Origin: Plasmopara viticola
Lineage: Eukaryota; Oomycota; Peronosporomycetes; Peronosporales; Peronosporaceae
DNA: 64,000 nt
Direction of reading: 5' to 3'
Assembly (NCBI GenBank): GCA_001695595.3
Contig: MBPM02000003.1
Location: 744,001-808,000, forward strand
Position numbers and translations under genes: made by a program. Below, piece by piece: positions 53,201 to 64,000 of this stretch (the first letter of the stretch is position 1; the number at the start of each line of letters is the position of its first letter). A model generated the notes under the pieces. That model made no database searches. It worked only from the letters and a program-made list of their open reading frames with translations, and was not told the origin of the DNA.

Positions 53201-56200
53201 TGTGGCATGAGAGCAGCACACATGCCCCACGCTGATATGGGCAAGGCTAGGGGCCTTTTCACCATCGAAACCACACATGAATAATGACGGTCTAATGTAC
53301 AGTTCGTATGCGAATTCAAATGGCACCAGTTTGTTGCTCTCGCACGAGCGTGGAGCGAGTGGGGTCCACAAGCGCCTAAATTGTCATCCGAATCCATAAC
53401 CTTATACGCCGAAGTGCTGTGTCGTGTGCAGACATATAGAGCAAAGCCCACTTCTTATTAAAAAAGCGCGTTTGATGCAAACGGTCCTAAAGTATCTTAA
53501 CATAGGGTCGGTATTTTTAATGTGCTGTAAAAGCCTTCAAGCAGCAAGCCACACGATGACGCCTAATGACAGAACTTTGAGCTTTAAACTTTATCGTACA
53601 AGGGCTTATGAGTCCAAAGACTTAATAGGGGAGTGCAACGGAGTCACACGAGCCCAATGCGTCTTACTAGCTGAATATATTACCGTAATGCGTGATATAA
53701 GTCATAAGTCAATTTAATTATGAACACGAAGGCAGTACTTAGTACAGGGGGGGGGCTACAGAAAAGATGGACAAGTTCATGATCACTGCCTAATGCGTGT
53801 TAGTCGGTAACACTATGGTGAAATTTTTATCGTACAAACGTTACTAATAGAGTTTACTTTACATCCGGAAATTACAGAGATACACATTTAGACTAATTCT
53901 AGCTCTTTAAGCCAGGTAGATAGCGATCTGCAACTCATATCGATGCTAAGTATAAAACGAATTCAGATATCTGAGCTCACGCTTCATTTGAGCAAGTAGC
54001 TTTATCATCTTAGCTACAATATCATTCTTAAGGGAACGTATACATCCTCCGTTTCGGATAAAGAAGCCTTGGACCAATCTTATAATGGTGTACTTGGGCT
54101 CACAAAATCTGGAACATCACACGGATTCAATATATATCTATTAAAAGACTGTTCATACTGGATGGGGAAGTGAGGCACGAGATACTTTAAAAGGCAGGTA
54201 TAAATTACTGTCACCAGATGACGGCTACTGCCGCAAAAAAATGAAGAACATTGGTGCCTCGTCCACCACCCAGCCAGGCAAAGAAGAACAGACTGGTGCA
54301 AAAAAATTATTCTTTCTATCTATCATCGACCATTTATGCAAGAAAAATAATAGGATAGTAATGACTGATTTATCTTAACTCAAACTAAACATTGCAATAG
54401 TATCTGCACAAACACTAGTCGCAGAGTAGAAGGTGCTGTTTTATGATAATGTCCGGATACATGTTGTGTAGTGAGCCGAAACTAATAGCCTTTAAGTACC
54501 AACCTCGAATTAAATCGCTGGATATATTGCTCGTACAACTAGTAATATATCATGAAAGGGGCTGGAAAGCTGGTCGGCACTGGAGGAAAGGTTCTGACTA
54601 CTAAAGGTTACGCAAACATTGGAACCGTGTATATTCGTCATAAAAAGTAACATGCTATACTGATTTACTAGCAGATTCGAGTAGACCCCAAGAAAGTAAA
54701 AGCCGTCTTAGCTGTGCCTGAGGTACGCTGATAAAAGTTTTTGGAAAAAGGGGTTAGACCTAGCTAGCTATTTGTACAGGTACAGACAAATTTTTCTTGG
54801 CTTATTATTAATATCGCATGGAATGCATTTCATCATCAACTTTGCTGATTTTTTGGTACGTTCATTTAATTATCACCTACTTATTCAGTACACTCATCGT
54901 TGGAGGCCTGAACGATCGCACACGTCCACCCCCTTAGGACCAAAGTTGGCGCAAGGTCGCTCACCGGGTGTGTTCTTCTCTTGCTATAAACCTTCTTACG
55001 GGCCGTTACATATAGTTAAAGCTTCTGTAATAGAATCATAACCGTCCAGAAAAGTTTTTCAAGAAGGGTAAATTTTAATGTTTTCCGGTATAATGTCGAT
55101 ATGCATACTGAGGTACTTCGAAGGATATCGAGATGGGGATAGCCGCTTTCGAATCAAATTAAGTGCATAGATTAACTTTTTGGTATGGCGAACATTGTAA
55201 TAAAATCTGTCATCAAAGGACAATCTACTTCAATACATCGATCGTAGATAGGCCGACGGTCGCTTATTAAATTATCGTATATCTTTCTGCAATTCCCTAT
55301 GTGCAAAATGTTGTGTGAGTACGTCACATCTAGTAGCAATTGTGAGCAACCCGACGCACATTGACTACCTCAAATCTCGCAAAGTGTTCAAGATATAGAA
55401 TTTACCTTTCTGCTTCTGGATGATGGTACCTAAGTTCAGGCAGCAGCCTCGACAATAATACCTGCAACAAAAAAATTAATCTGCAAAGATCTTAAATTTG
55501 AGAGAAGAGAAGCCAGAGCCTTTCTCATGTACTATAGAAGTTAATATGGTGGCTAACGTGGTCTTGATCGCGTGTAACCACGTGCTCGTGACGTTTTCAT
55601 TATCATACTTGACGAGCCAAGCTAATAACGAGGCAATCAGCCTCAAAAACAATTTTTCTAGAGTTGTGTATGCCCGAAGAACAATTGAGACCAATTTTTC
55701 TCCCGGCAAGCTTCGACTTCTCTTAGCACTCACGCGTATCGCCTACTAGCAAGGAAACCTACGTATTCGTGCACATGCTAATGAAATAAAGGAGTCAATG
55801 GCCTCCATTCGTAAGACGGCAAATCAAATTGACGGTGATCATGTACGGCGTCATAGTCGCTTCACGTCGCACTCAGCCCTTTATAGTGCAGGCAGTAGCG
55901 ATGACAGTGATGCTACGATTTGATCATTGCGAAGAGTACAAGATAGCTCTTCCGAAATGTGGTAAATTCTCAGCACAGTATGGTGTCGACGAAACCGCTG
56001 TCTCGGGCCAAGTCGAACAACATATGTTGCTATGACCAGGCGCACGATTTGTGTCGGTTTTTAAGGAGGCAGACAAAATCATCTATCGGCTCACCTCGGG
56101 GGGATCGCACAATGTCCACAAAAGAAGTCAGACAAAAAGTTCAACTGTGGGCTTATGGACATGGTGCACAGCATAGCTGCTGAGGCGCTAGTTTCGCACG

Positions 56201-58433
56201 TCAATAAAGTGTTATGGCTTCACTAGCATTTGACAAAATGGTTTGACCATCTACGGGCACGAAGCCTACCATATTCATCGGTAATACGTCCAAGAGCTTT
56301 GCAAACTCCTCAAAGCTCAGACACTTTTAACATAAGTGAAAGAGATGCTCGAATTAATTCCATCCTAGACCTTGCATATATACTAGGTTTCATACAGAAA
56401 GTTATCTGACTTTGCGTCATGTTGGCTGGATATAAATAGCAGGGCAAGGAAGCCGATTGCATCCTTCCATCATAAATGTCTCGAAAAGCAAGAGTTAGAC
56501 ATTGTAATCAAAGGGAAATAAGTCACACTTAACACGAAAATCCTGCCGCTTTAATGGTTTGCTCGGTATTTGTAAGCAAAATGAACAGCCGTTTTACACG
56601 ATCCTGGAAAAGCCATATATCGTCATACAGCATGACCTTTTCCTAGATGATGTCGACGCGCACAGTATTTTTATGTGAACATAATCCCATGGCATCTACG
56701 TTGAAGATAATACCGGCGCATCTTTGATGCTTTGTCTACGGGTTTGACCATGCTGAGAAGGTAATTGTGGGTGACTATACGACCGCTAATTGAGTCTTCT
56801 ATCAGTCAGTGCAAAGGGGGGGGGGCTTTTCGTCGCAGCTCGCGCAAAGACGCGCGGCGGTAGGTCGACTGTGGAGCTCGTGTAGCACATAACCAAATGA
56901 GTCAAAGATTCAAAATCACCCGAAAAAGCTGCGGCCTCACCACCGAGCCCAGCTTCAAAGAGAACTTATGCGCGTATATTTGGCTGTGCAGGAAGTGCTG
57001 GTTGGTGCCCTTCAAGGTATTCAAGAAGCGCCGAGGACATTGGCTACTTCGTGTCGTGTGGCTGGGTATTAGAAGAGCTCTTACGGCCGCCAAGAGGGAC
57101 TTGTGAGATGGCGCAGTTTTTTTGGCTTTACAGAGCACACGAGAGCCGTTGGAGCGGTACGGCACATCAGCTCGAAGGACGTTGCAGCGTAGATGCAGTG
57201 TTAGCGGGCACTTCTTTTGAAATCACTGACGTTGGGTCGCTCAATGAGTTATCGTGGGGGTGAATTTGTTTCCGTGCCATTTCCAACACTCCGCTACGCA
57301 TTTTGCCAAAGTTGATTTGCAATTTGCATTTTGAATTCCCATGCAAGCTCACAGACGTAAGCTACTGCATTCTTGGTTAAAGATCTTAACAAATTGTGGT
57401 GGTTATAGTACTCAAGGGTACCCACATACCGCGTGGAGGTCACTTTTGTCTTAAGGCTTCTTACGACGCACGAAAAAAAGTTTCTAGCGGGATCTGACGC
57501 AGTACTAAAAGTACGCGCACGGCCAAGCTGATGCTATTCAGAGGTTTCACGCAATGAGTGGCTCTCAGGGAGCCCTCACGATACGTAATACAATAATCGT
57601 TATTTGGGCAAGACCAGCCACTCTTTCTCGTTTGTCCCGCTGTCCAGATAGTAAAGAGACTTCTGATGACACTTTATACTTGGCGTTGGGTGAGTCATCT
57701 AATCTCTCTCTGTCTGCGTTTTTGACGTCGACCACCAAGAAATGCGTTCGCCCTCCTCCTTTTGGTCAACAAGGGTATTCCTGTCGGATCTTTGCATTTG
57801 GAAATTTGACACATTTTTGTCACTTTTGGTGAGGGTTTTGTATGGCTGGTAAGTTTGGCGTCAGGCTGAACACCTTTAAAGGCTTAACTCAGGGCGATCA
57901 GGCTATTCTGACAGCTTTGCCACTCATTTACCTCCTTGCTAGAGTGACTCTCTGTCGAGCGGACTTTAGAGCTCGCCTACAGCACAGGCGCAGCCTTTCG
58001 TAGGTGCGGCCTGAGGCGCAGAGGCCGATTTGGACACGGTGTCACTTGTGTAAGCCTAGGCGATCTTTATCGGCTCAAATTGACCCGGCCAACCGGCAGC
58101 CCTCTTCGCTGCCAATTTGGTCATCCTCTTCTTCTGAACATTTTAATGATTCTAGTAGAGTTTACAGGCCGATGCATATTGATGACCTTTTGTAGTAAAA
58201 ACGGTTTCCGCTTGATGGAGACTTGAAAGTAAGGTGTCTGTGACAGAGATTGTAGATGTATCTAAATACTGAGATAGAGTTTTTAACTGCCTATTCTGCC
58301 TAACATTTTGAGGTTGGACCAAAATGTGACAATTATAGGTCAAGTTGCTTTTTTTTGAATGTGATAAAAACGCAATACTAAACAATGTAAAATTGCAGTT
58401 GCAATAATAGCGCGAGAGGACGCAAGATCGCGA
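50203..58433. other. 8.2 kb gene-poor region of decayed repeats
   Basis: No gene could be supported. Open stretches are at most about 125 codons and unrecognised. Points of note: a copy of the dispersed sequence near 51718-51764, a gypsy-like scrap at 54551-54720, a 97-codon stretch at 53424-53717 with a hydrophobic start, and G homopolymers near 53748 and 56816. The segment 50640-50810 is GC-richer than its surroundings and may be part of a retroelement. Confidence 0.5.
54551..54730 (+). pseudogene. Gypsy-type pol scrap
   Basis: At about 54673-54730 the plus strand reads IRVDPKKVKAVLAVPE, the conserved linker between RT and RNase H of Ty3/gypsy pol (family form vDPxKVxAVLxxPxP). Just before it an ATG-started stretch (54551-54648) with a Gly/Lys-rich start is not recognisable. 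GT and AG dinucleotides flank both pieces, so a small two-exon gene cannot be ruled out, but the pol motif makes a relic likelier. Confidence 0.35.
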
Positions 58434-59681
58434 TTAGCCAACAGGTGAGGTAGACTGAAGCTCTGATGGAGACACAACCGCTTTCTTGTGGCGGATCACG
58501 CGTGCCTGAGGCGGGATGACGTTCAATGATCCCCTAGAAGCAGTCCGGTCTTTCGGCAAGAGACTCATTTTAATGTCTTGGATCTTTTTCGTGGCCTCGA
58601 CAACTTGCTTTGACTCTAGAACCGACTGCACGTTGCGATTGCGCTGCAGCAACCGCTTCGAATCCAGATCGCGCTGCTTCAAATGTTCTTTACGTCGCCC
58701 CTCAATGCGTTTCGATAGCGCGGCCATTTCCGCTTGCTGATGCTGTCGAAGTTTGGCCTCTTTGCGTGCTAGACCAAAGCGTAGCTCGTCGCCCATCTTG
58801 GACCGTTCATCGGCTTCAGCGTCATCGGCAATCTTCTTGATCTTTTGCGCCTCGGCATAACTTTTTTGCTGTGCTAGACGATGCTGACGACGACGCCACT
58901 CTATCACTTCTTTACTAAACTTGGGCGGACGCTCTACGCTTTCATGCTGTAAGTTGTCTTGAAACGCCAAAAGACCTGCTGCATGTTTCTCCATCATCTG
59001 TGTCACATACACTTGAGCCATGCGGTCGTACTCTTCCATGTACTTATCCCAAGCTTGATTAAAGTCATTAACTTGAATGTTGTGTGCAATCTGCACTTCC
59101 TGACGCTCGGCAATCTGACGTGCTTTCAGCGCCATAGATTGTCGCTTAAATTCTTGTCGACGGACGGCGATTGCTTGTGAATCTGCACGCTGTGCCTCGA
59201 GATAATTCCCGTCCTTTTCACACTTTGCACAATACTCTTCGAGAATGCCAATAAATTCCATAACGTTGGCATCCGGACTAACCTCGCCTGCTTTCAGCTC
59301 TTGCTCCTGTTCTTTCGTACGTACGTGGTTCTGCACGAGCGATGTAAAGTCGTTTAAGCTGATCATGCCGCTATCACCAGTACACTCGTCCAGTTCATTC
59401 AAAAGCTCTATTCAAAGCCACGCTCAGTCAAACAAGAGACGATGCTGAAAAGTCTAGCTAAACTTTCCTTCCGACGCGTCTCGCCCCAGCTTATCCAATA
59501 TCTCGGGTACGTGCTCGGTGGAAATAGCGCCTGAGCTGTTCGCGTCGTACACGCTAAAGACAGCTACAAAGAAGCACACGATTCGTCAGTAAGTCGTCTT
59601 TTCAACTAATTGCATCACGAGTAAACCTCGTAGCGCACTGAGCTCGTCAGCCAAGGGGTCATTAGAACCATTGCCAGACAT
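58434..59681 (-). CDS. EF-hand plus coiled-coil protein (possible axonemal or cytoskeletal)
   Basis: Exon 1 (59681-59627) and exon 2 (from 59563) join in frame over a 63 bp intron and encode an EF-hand-like unit (VFSVYDANSSGAISTEHV). A third block (from about 59407 to the stop at 58434) starts with a second EF-hand-like unit (ELLNELDECTGDSGMISLNDF) and continues as a 270-residue charged coiled coil rich in Gln, Arg, Lys and Glu (EFKRQSMALKARQIAERQE). The exon 2/3 junction near 59465-59407 is not resolved: no canonical donor of the right phase was found, only a possible GC donor, so a sequence error or another exon is possible. The layout resembles ciliary or cytoskeletal EF-hand coiled-coil proteins, but no family can be named. 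Confidence 0.6.
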
Positions 59682-59942
59682 GGCAGAGATTGAGTGTGCT
59701 AGTGCGCGCTGTAACAATGATGTCAGGACAAGAAGAAATTAACGAGTCAAGAGTAGAGCTTAATCAGGTTTTTCTATCTTATCGCTTTGCTATTCCTGGT
59801 CAAGCGTGATGAGCACACTCCACGTACAGCCCAAAAATACCAGACACCCGCTCGTTCGGCTCAGTGCCTACCAGCGCCATTGTATCCGGCAACGAACGCC
59901 AAGGCCTGAAGCAGCTCTCGCTCGACGTTTTTATCGACGATT

Positions 59943-62651
59943 CTATTCGTACCTACCGACGACTTGCTCCTCAGCACCGTGAGCGAGCCACGGGTGTCCC
60001 AGGCATTCTTGTGCTGTCGCGCGCTTGGTTGGATCGTACCGCAACATGGGACCAAGAAACGATGCAAGGCATTCGGCGTCGTGGCGTGAGAAATGGTACT
60101 TTTCGACAAGCACTTGCTGCAAGCTCCAAAACTTGAGGTTGCGAATGTGCTTGAGATTGCCCTTGCGGTTAAAAAAATCGCGCACGCCGCGCTGGGATCC
60201 CGAGAACGACTTGGGCATGTGACCGAGCAGCTCAATCATTTGCGCCAAATGATCCTCGTCTCGAGTGAAATTGCGTCCCGATTTTGGATCAAAAAGAAGG
60301 TCTCCTGTCAACAACTCAAACACAAAACATGCCATCGACCAAATATCGGCTGGCGTGTCGTACCCTTTATTTAAAATGACCTCTGGACATCGATAGTGAC
60401 GCGTCTGGATATCGTTTGTAAAGTGTTTTGACGTCCAGCAAGCATTCCCCAGGTCACAAATCTTTGCGTTTAGCTTCAATAGATCAAACAGTTTGCTCTT
60501 TGCAAGTGCATTGAAGTGGCTAACCCAGCGGCCAAGTCGTTGTTCGAGCGGCTTTACTTTTAGAGCCTTTTCGCCTTTTTCAGGAAGCAAATGCATTCCT
60601 TGTAGCACAATGTCGACAGCGTGATCGTCGTTCCTCACTTTACCAGTCATTGCGTTCTCTACAAATTGATTATCTTGATGGCGTGGCTTAGGAAGGAAAA
60701 AGCCAGGGAGCGCAAGACCAGACGAAGTTGCAAGGTTCAAGAACCACAGACCCTCTACACGACGTTCCAAGTAATCTATTTCAACAAAACACATTAAGGA
60801 TAAAGCATAAGTTTTGTCAAGCACAACAGTTCAATGTACCTAGAACAGCGTGTGTGTATCTAGCATCAAACTCCAGTCTCCAAATTCGGTACTTTTCAAT
60901 CCGTGACGTGTCAGCTTGTCTTGCCGCGCTACCATGCCAGTGCTCCAGCACTTGTTCAGCAATTGAACTCGTCACTGCGTCATCGACATGGTTCAAATAC
61001 CGTAAAGCAAAAGATGTCTCTACGGCTTTGTCTTCATCATACTTTTTTCCATTTTCCATCGACAAAATGGGTGCTAGTTTTAATGTAAACTCACGCTCTT
61101 TGCGTTTCGAGCCAGCCACACGGCCTTCAGGAAGCAACAGCATCACTCGTGCTGCAAATTCTGGAGGCAAATGTACCCAATTTTTGTCTTCTTCATCACC
61201 CAGTTGCCCAACTCGATGGTACCAAGTCCGTCGTGTATGTACCAACATGGACTTGTCGGTATCTTCAATTTGGGCAACAAAGTTGGACTTGATAATATCG
61301 TCGAATGGCTCGTTTATATTTGCAACGGTAGAAAGCGAAAGTTCCCGCAATTTATTGCTCAGCGCATCTCCAGAAACATGAGGACTGGTAAATGTTGGGT
61401 CGTCTGTAGTGTTTATCTTGTCCGCACAAACTATATCGTCCACTGAACGTCCCCGATCGACGGCGTTGTCCCGTTTTTTCAACTTTTGGCGCTTCTTCTT
61501 GAGACGCTTCTTAAGACGCTTCTTCTCTTCTTTCGACATCTTCATCTCATGTACAACCGACCCATTCTTGCTATCACCTCCAGCTCCACTTTGCGTTATC
61601 TTCAGTACCTTTTGACGCCGTCCATGACGCATTGTTCGAAATGCTTCCCACTGAGACTTTCGGATCTTCGGCAGTTGCGGAATATGATGCGAGAGCAATA
61701 CATTCTCTGGCTTGAGATCCGTGTGAATAATCTGACACTTGTCATGCAAGAATGCCAGGCCTTCCATCATATTCCTTGTTAGGCGCTGCACCAGTGGCAT
61801 AGGCACTCCTCGGTAGTTGTAGTACTTGATCAACGTTAACAGATTATCCCCCATCATTTCAAATACTATGCACACGTGCACCCCATTGGGTCCTTTGTGT
61901 GTGAACGAATCCACCATACGAATCACTGAAATCGCCTCATGTTCTCCCACTCCGTCGGATTCCTTCTCAGCCGCCTGGACCGTGCATTCTAACAGTTTGA
62001 TCTCGTCGTTCGCTGCCTCCGTGTAGCGACCCGCACTCCGCTGCACCTTCATGGCCACTAAACCTTTTGTCTGTCGATCTAGACACTTCCACACGGTTGA
62101 GAAATGCCCCCATCCAAGTTTCTCTAGTACTTCAAACCTCGTATTGTAGATCTCGCCAATCTTCACGCGGTGGTACCCTCCCGGTTTGTAGTTGCTCTCG
62201 CCTTCGTCCTCACTCTCACTCGAATACTCGTCCTCTTCATCGTCTCCGTACAAATCCTCGGATCCTTTTTCACTATCGCAAAATTCATTGCTACTGCCAC
62301 TGCGTGGCGAGAACGAGCGACGCGCCGTTGAGGTCGAACCTTCGATGCTAGAAGAATCAAAGTCGTCGTCTACAGCATCCACACTTGACAGCGGAGTCAA
62401 CACAGCGGCAGTAGCAAATGCGGGCAAAGGTTTCGCTCGTTGGCCTTTTTTCTTGCGATTTCGAGTCTTCTTGGCGGCGGACGGCCCCGTCTTGGCCGCT
62501 GCAGTTTCAGATTGAGATAGTCAAATAGGTTGTTTTCAGGAAGTGGCGCAAGTCAAAGACATGATTTCTGAATGCTTTCATCGAAAGAAGAGACGATGGA
62601 TAGTTACGTACAGCTAATAGAAGCGGTACCCCGTGCGTCGAACGAAGCCAT
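59943..62651 (-). CDS. SR-protein-specific kinase (SRPK)
   Basis: Three exons (62651-62612, 62498-60840, 60775-59943) with introns of 113 and 64 bp, all in phase; 843 residues. A short first exon leads into a Lys-rich, then acidic/Ser-rich leader. The N-lobe begins YKPGGYHRVKIGEIYNTRF, the SRPK hallmark, with the Gly loop at about 141-151 and VAMK Lys164. HTDLKPEN places the catalytic Asp at 274. A spacer of about 380 residues, with a Lys-rich nuclear-localisation-like block (KKRLKKRLKKKRQKLKKR), splits the kinase, as in SRPKs. The C-lobe has CDLGNACW (DLG replacing DFG, typical of SRPK, Asp674) and TRHYRCPEV. SRPKs phosphorylate RS domains of splicing factors. The family call is secure. Confidence 0.92.
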
Positions 62652-62823
62652 GGCGCTCAAGCGTCCTGCGATTAACGCGTGTGCGCTGGCCAATTACACA
62701 ATTACTTCATCATATAACCCTACATTTTCGTACATACAAATACTAATATTCGACTCAAACTTGAAATATAGTCCTTCAAATAAGTTATTCGACGCGCAAC
62801 ATGCATTCCGTCCCATACGCCGC

Positions 62824-64000
62824 CTAGCAGTCAATGCCGAGGTGCTTTAAGTATTTAAAGCGAAGATCATGTGACGAGCGGGCACGCGGCGGTACCAGCA
62901 CCTTCTTCTGCGATAGCGCAAGAGTCGGCACGGACGGCACGACGCTCGTGTCGCGGCTAAGCGGCGGCGAGGCACTGCGACTGGACTCAGCTGCTGCTTG
63001 TGCCTTATCATCAGCTTTTCGCTGCTGAGACACAATCGTACGCTGTCTCGCCTCTTCTCGCGCCATGCTTTCATTCTCCAAGTATTCGCTCTCCAGCTGC
63101 GCCTCATACTCCCGCTCCATCTCGTCATACACGGCATCTAGATTGCGCTCGACCATGGCAACAAACTCTGCACGAGTTGGCCACATGCAATCACGTTGTC
63201 GCTTCGAGTAATCACGATGTATGGGGATATAAAACAGCTCGGCTTCTTCATTAAAGTGCACGCCCTTCTTTGGCGTCACGTTACACGAGGAAGACGTTGA
63301 ATTTCGAGATAGTGACGATCGGAGTTGCCTTGCACTAGAATGTTGGTCCTTGTTCTTAGGCAACGAGGCTTCATCGGCACCTACTGCTGTCAAAGGCGCG
63401 TACCAGCTCGTGATGAACCGGAGAAATCCCTTTGCGCCGCCATCTTGCTCTAAGTTGAAGTCATTCAGCCGTACCTTGAGACCTTGCCGACGCTCCTTCT
63501 TACGGCCCGTACTTTTTTCCAAATCGGTGCGAGAGAGACTAAAGCCTAATTGACTCCAATACTGCCTTCGTATTGCTGCCGAATCTTTTCGAAGCAAAGA
63601 AACGGGAGGTAGGAGCGTTGCACCGTCTAGTAGTTCGGATGCATGTGCTCTCTCTTGCGCGCTGCTGGGGCGACTGGGACAGAGAGGTGGCGTACTACGC
63701 ACTGAGCTATCTAGGAGGTAAAGTACTGGGGAGCTGCCGCTACGACGCGTGCGCACCATATTTGGACTGTGTGCCGTAGAAAAACTCTCTGCATCGCGAG
63801 TAGCGCCATTAAGCGGTGCATTCTTGGCGTTTGTCATATTCTTTGCATTCCGTTGCGACCTTCGGCGACGTTTTTCATCCTCGACGGCCAAATCGTCGAC
63901 GGGACACACTTGTAGCCTCGAAGGCATAGGTTTAACCAACAGATTGTTCATTGAATCCTGCTGTGCGACTTGCTGATTCGTCTCGTCTTCATCTTCCGAC
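62824..64000 (-). CDS. Unknown protein with PP1-docking-like motif, 5' end beyond the window
   Basis: The frame is open from the right edge of the window to a stop at 62824-62826, so the N-terminus lies outside; an ATG at 63951 is internal or an alternative start. At least 391 residues are visible. An acidic SEDEDETNQQ segment is followed by a basic KRRRRSQR stretch, a Ser-rich region, then KKGVHFNEEAELFYIPIHR, which fits the RVxF-type PP1 docking consensus (K-G-V-H-F) followed by acidic residues, and DCMWPTRAEFVAMVE. A long charged helix and a Ser/Pro-rich tail ending in YLKHLGIDC follow. No catalytic domain is seen. It may be a phosphatase regulator or an oomycete-specific scaffold. Confidence 0.65.
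   Translation of the reverse strand, partial: SEDEDETNQQVAQQDSMNNLLVKPMPSRLQVCPVDDLAVEDEKRRRRSQRNAKNMTNAKNAPLNGATRDAESFSTAHSPNMVRTRRSGSSPVLYLLDSSVRSTPPLCPSRPSSAQERAHASELLDGATLLPPVSLLRKDSAAIRRQYWSQLGFSLSRTDLEKSTGRKKERRQGLKVRLNDFNLEQDGGAKGFLRFITSWYAPLTAVGADEASLPKNKDQHSSARQLRSSLSRNSTSSSCNVTPKKGVHFNEEAELFYIPIHRDYSKRQRDCMWPTRAEFVAMVERNLDAVYDEMEREYEAQLESEYLENESMAREEARQRTIVSQQRKADDKAQAAAESSRSASPPLSRDTSVVPSVPTLALSQKKVLVPPRARSSHDLRFKYLKHLGIDC

Noticed and set aside
53424..53717. Candidate secreted effector (hydrophobic start then charged region)
   Set aside because: No RxLR or EER, no WY pattern and weak signal peptide; could be chance in repeat DNA.
53746..53757. G homopolymers (also near 56816) as regulatory or recombination sites
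   Set aside because: Simple homopolymers, possibly assembly-sensitive; no associated structure seen.
1..64000. CRISPR arrays, operons, bacterial islands, tRNA or rRNA genes
   Set aside because: The genome is eukaryotic; no spaced direct-repeat array and no tRNA cloverleaf or rRNA segment was recognised.

Overview
The window looks like nuclear DNA of a plant-pathogenic oomycete of the Peronosporaceae (Phytophthora or a downy mildew); the species cannot be fixed from sequence. Reasons: intron-poor genes with introns of about 42-113 bp and canonical GT-AG ends; compact clusters of housekeeping genes separated by kilobases of decayed transposon DNA; a remnant resembling the WY fold of RXLR-type effectors; and an enkurin-domain gene, a family tied to motile flagella, which suggests the lineage makes or recently made zoospores. 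Layout: 0-3.9 kb is a graveyard (Ty1/copia RNase H relic, broken TBC-domain gene, WY-like effector fragment). 4-16.3 kb is gene-dense: an ABHD6-like hydrolase, two head-to-head NBR1-type autophagy receptor paralogues, exons encoding a beta-adaptin appendage-like domain lying just downstream of, and spliceable in frame to, a type I membrane protein, a RING-PHD-TFIIS/N-SRI-like (PHRF1-like) nuclear protein, and a SAP-like/Gln-rich protein. 16.3-22.2 kb is gene-poor with a ~700 bp tandem duplication. 22.2-25.6 kb holds an unknown small protein, a short-form tRNase Z and an SLC43-like transporter. 25.9-33.3 kb holds a TIR element built on an 85 bp repeat and a complete but dead Ty3/gypsy chromovirus with both LTRs and a near-intact target duplication. 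33.3-37.1 kb is empty of genes. 37.1-50.2 kb is gene-dense: an ABHD paralogue whose nucleophile serine is replaced by cysteine, a membrane-anchored cathepsin Z-like protease, a coiled-coil protein, an Alba-RGG protein, eIF3c, a Cys-rich type I membrane protein, an enkurin protein and SBDS. 50.2-58.4 kb is repeat-derived DNA without a supportable gene. 58.4-64 kb holds an EF-hand/coiled-coil protein, an SR-protein kinase and the 3' part of an unknown gene running off the window. Shared themes: protein and RNA housekeeping (tRNase Z, SBDS, eIF3c, Alba, SRPK, PHRF1-like) and membrane traffic/turnover (NBR1 pair, appendage protein, cathepsin). Several neighbours are divergent pairs with only 78-232 bp between start codons, so shared bidirectional promoters are likely. 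All splice models were made by eye from frame, motif continuity and GT-AG ends and have no transcript support.
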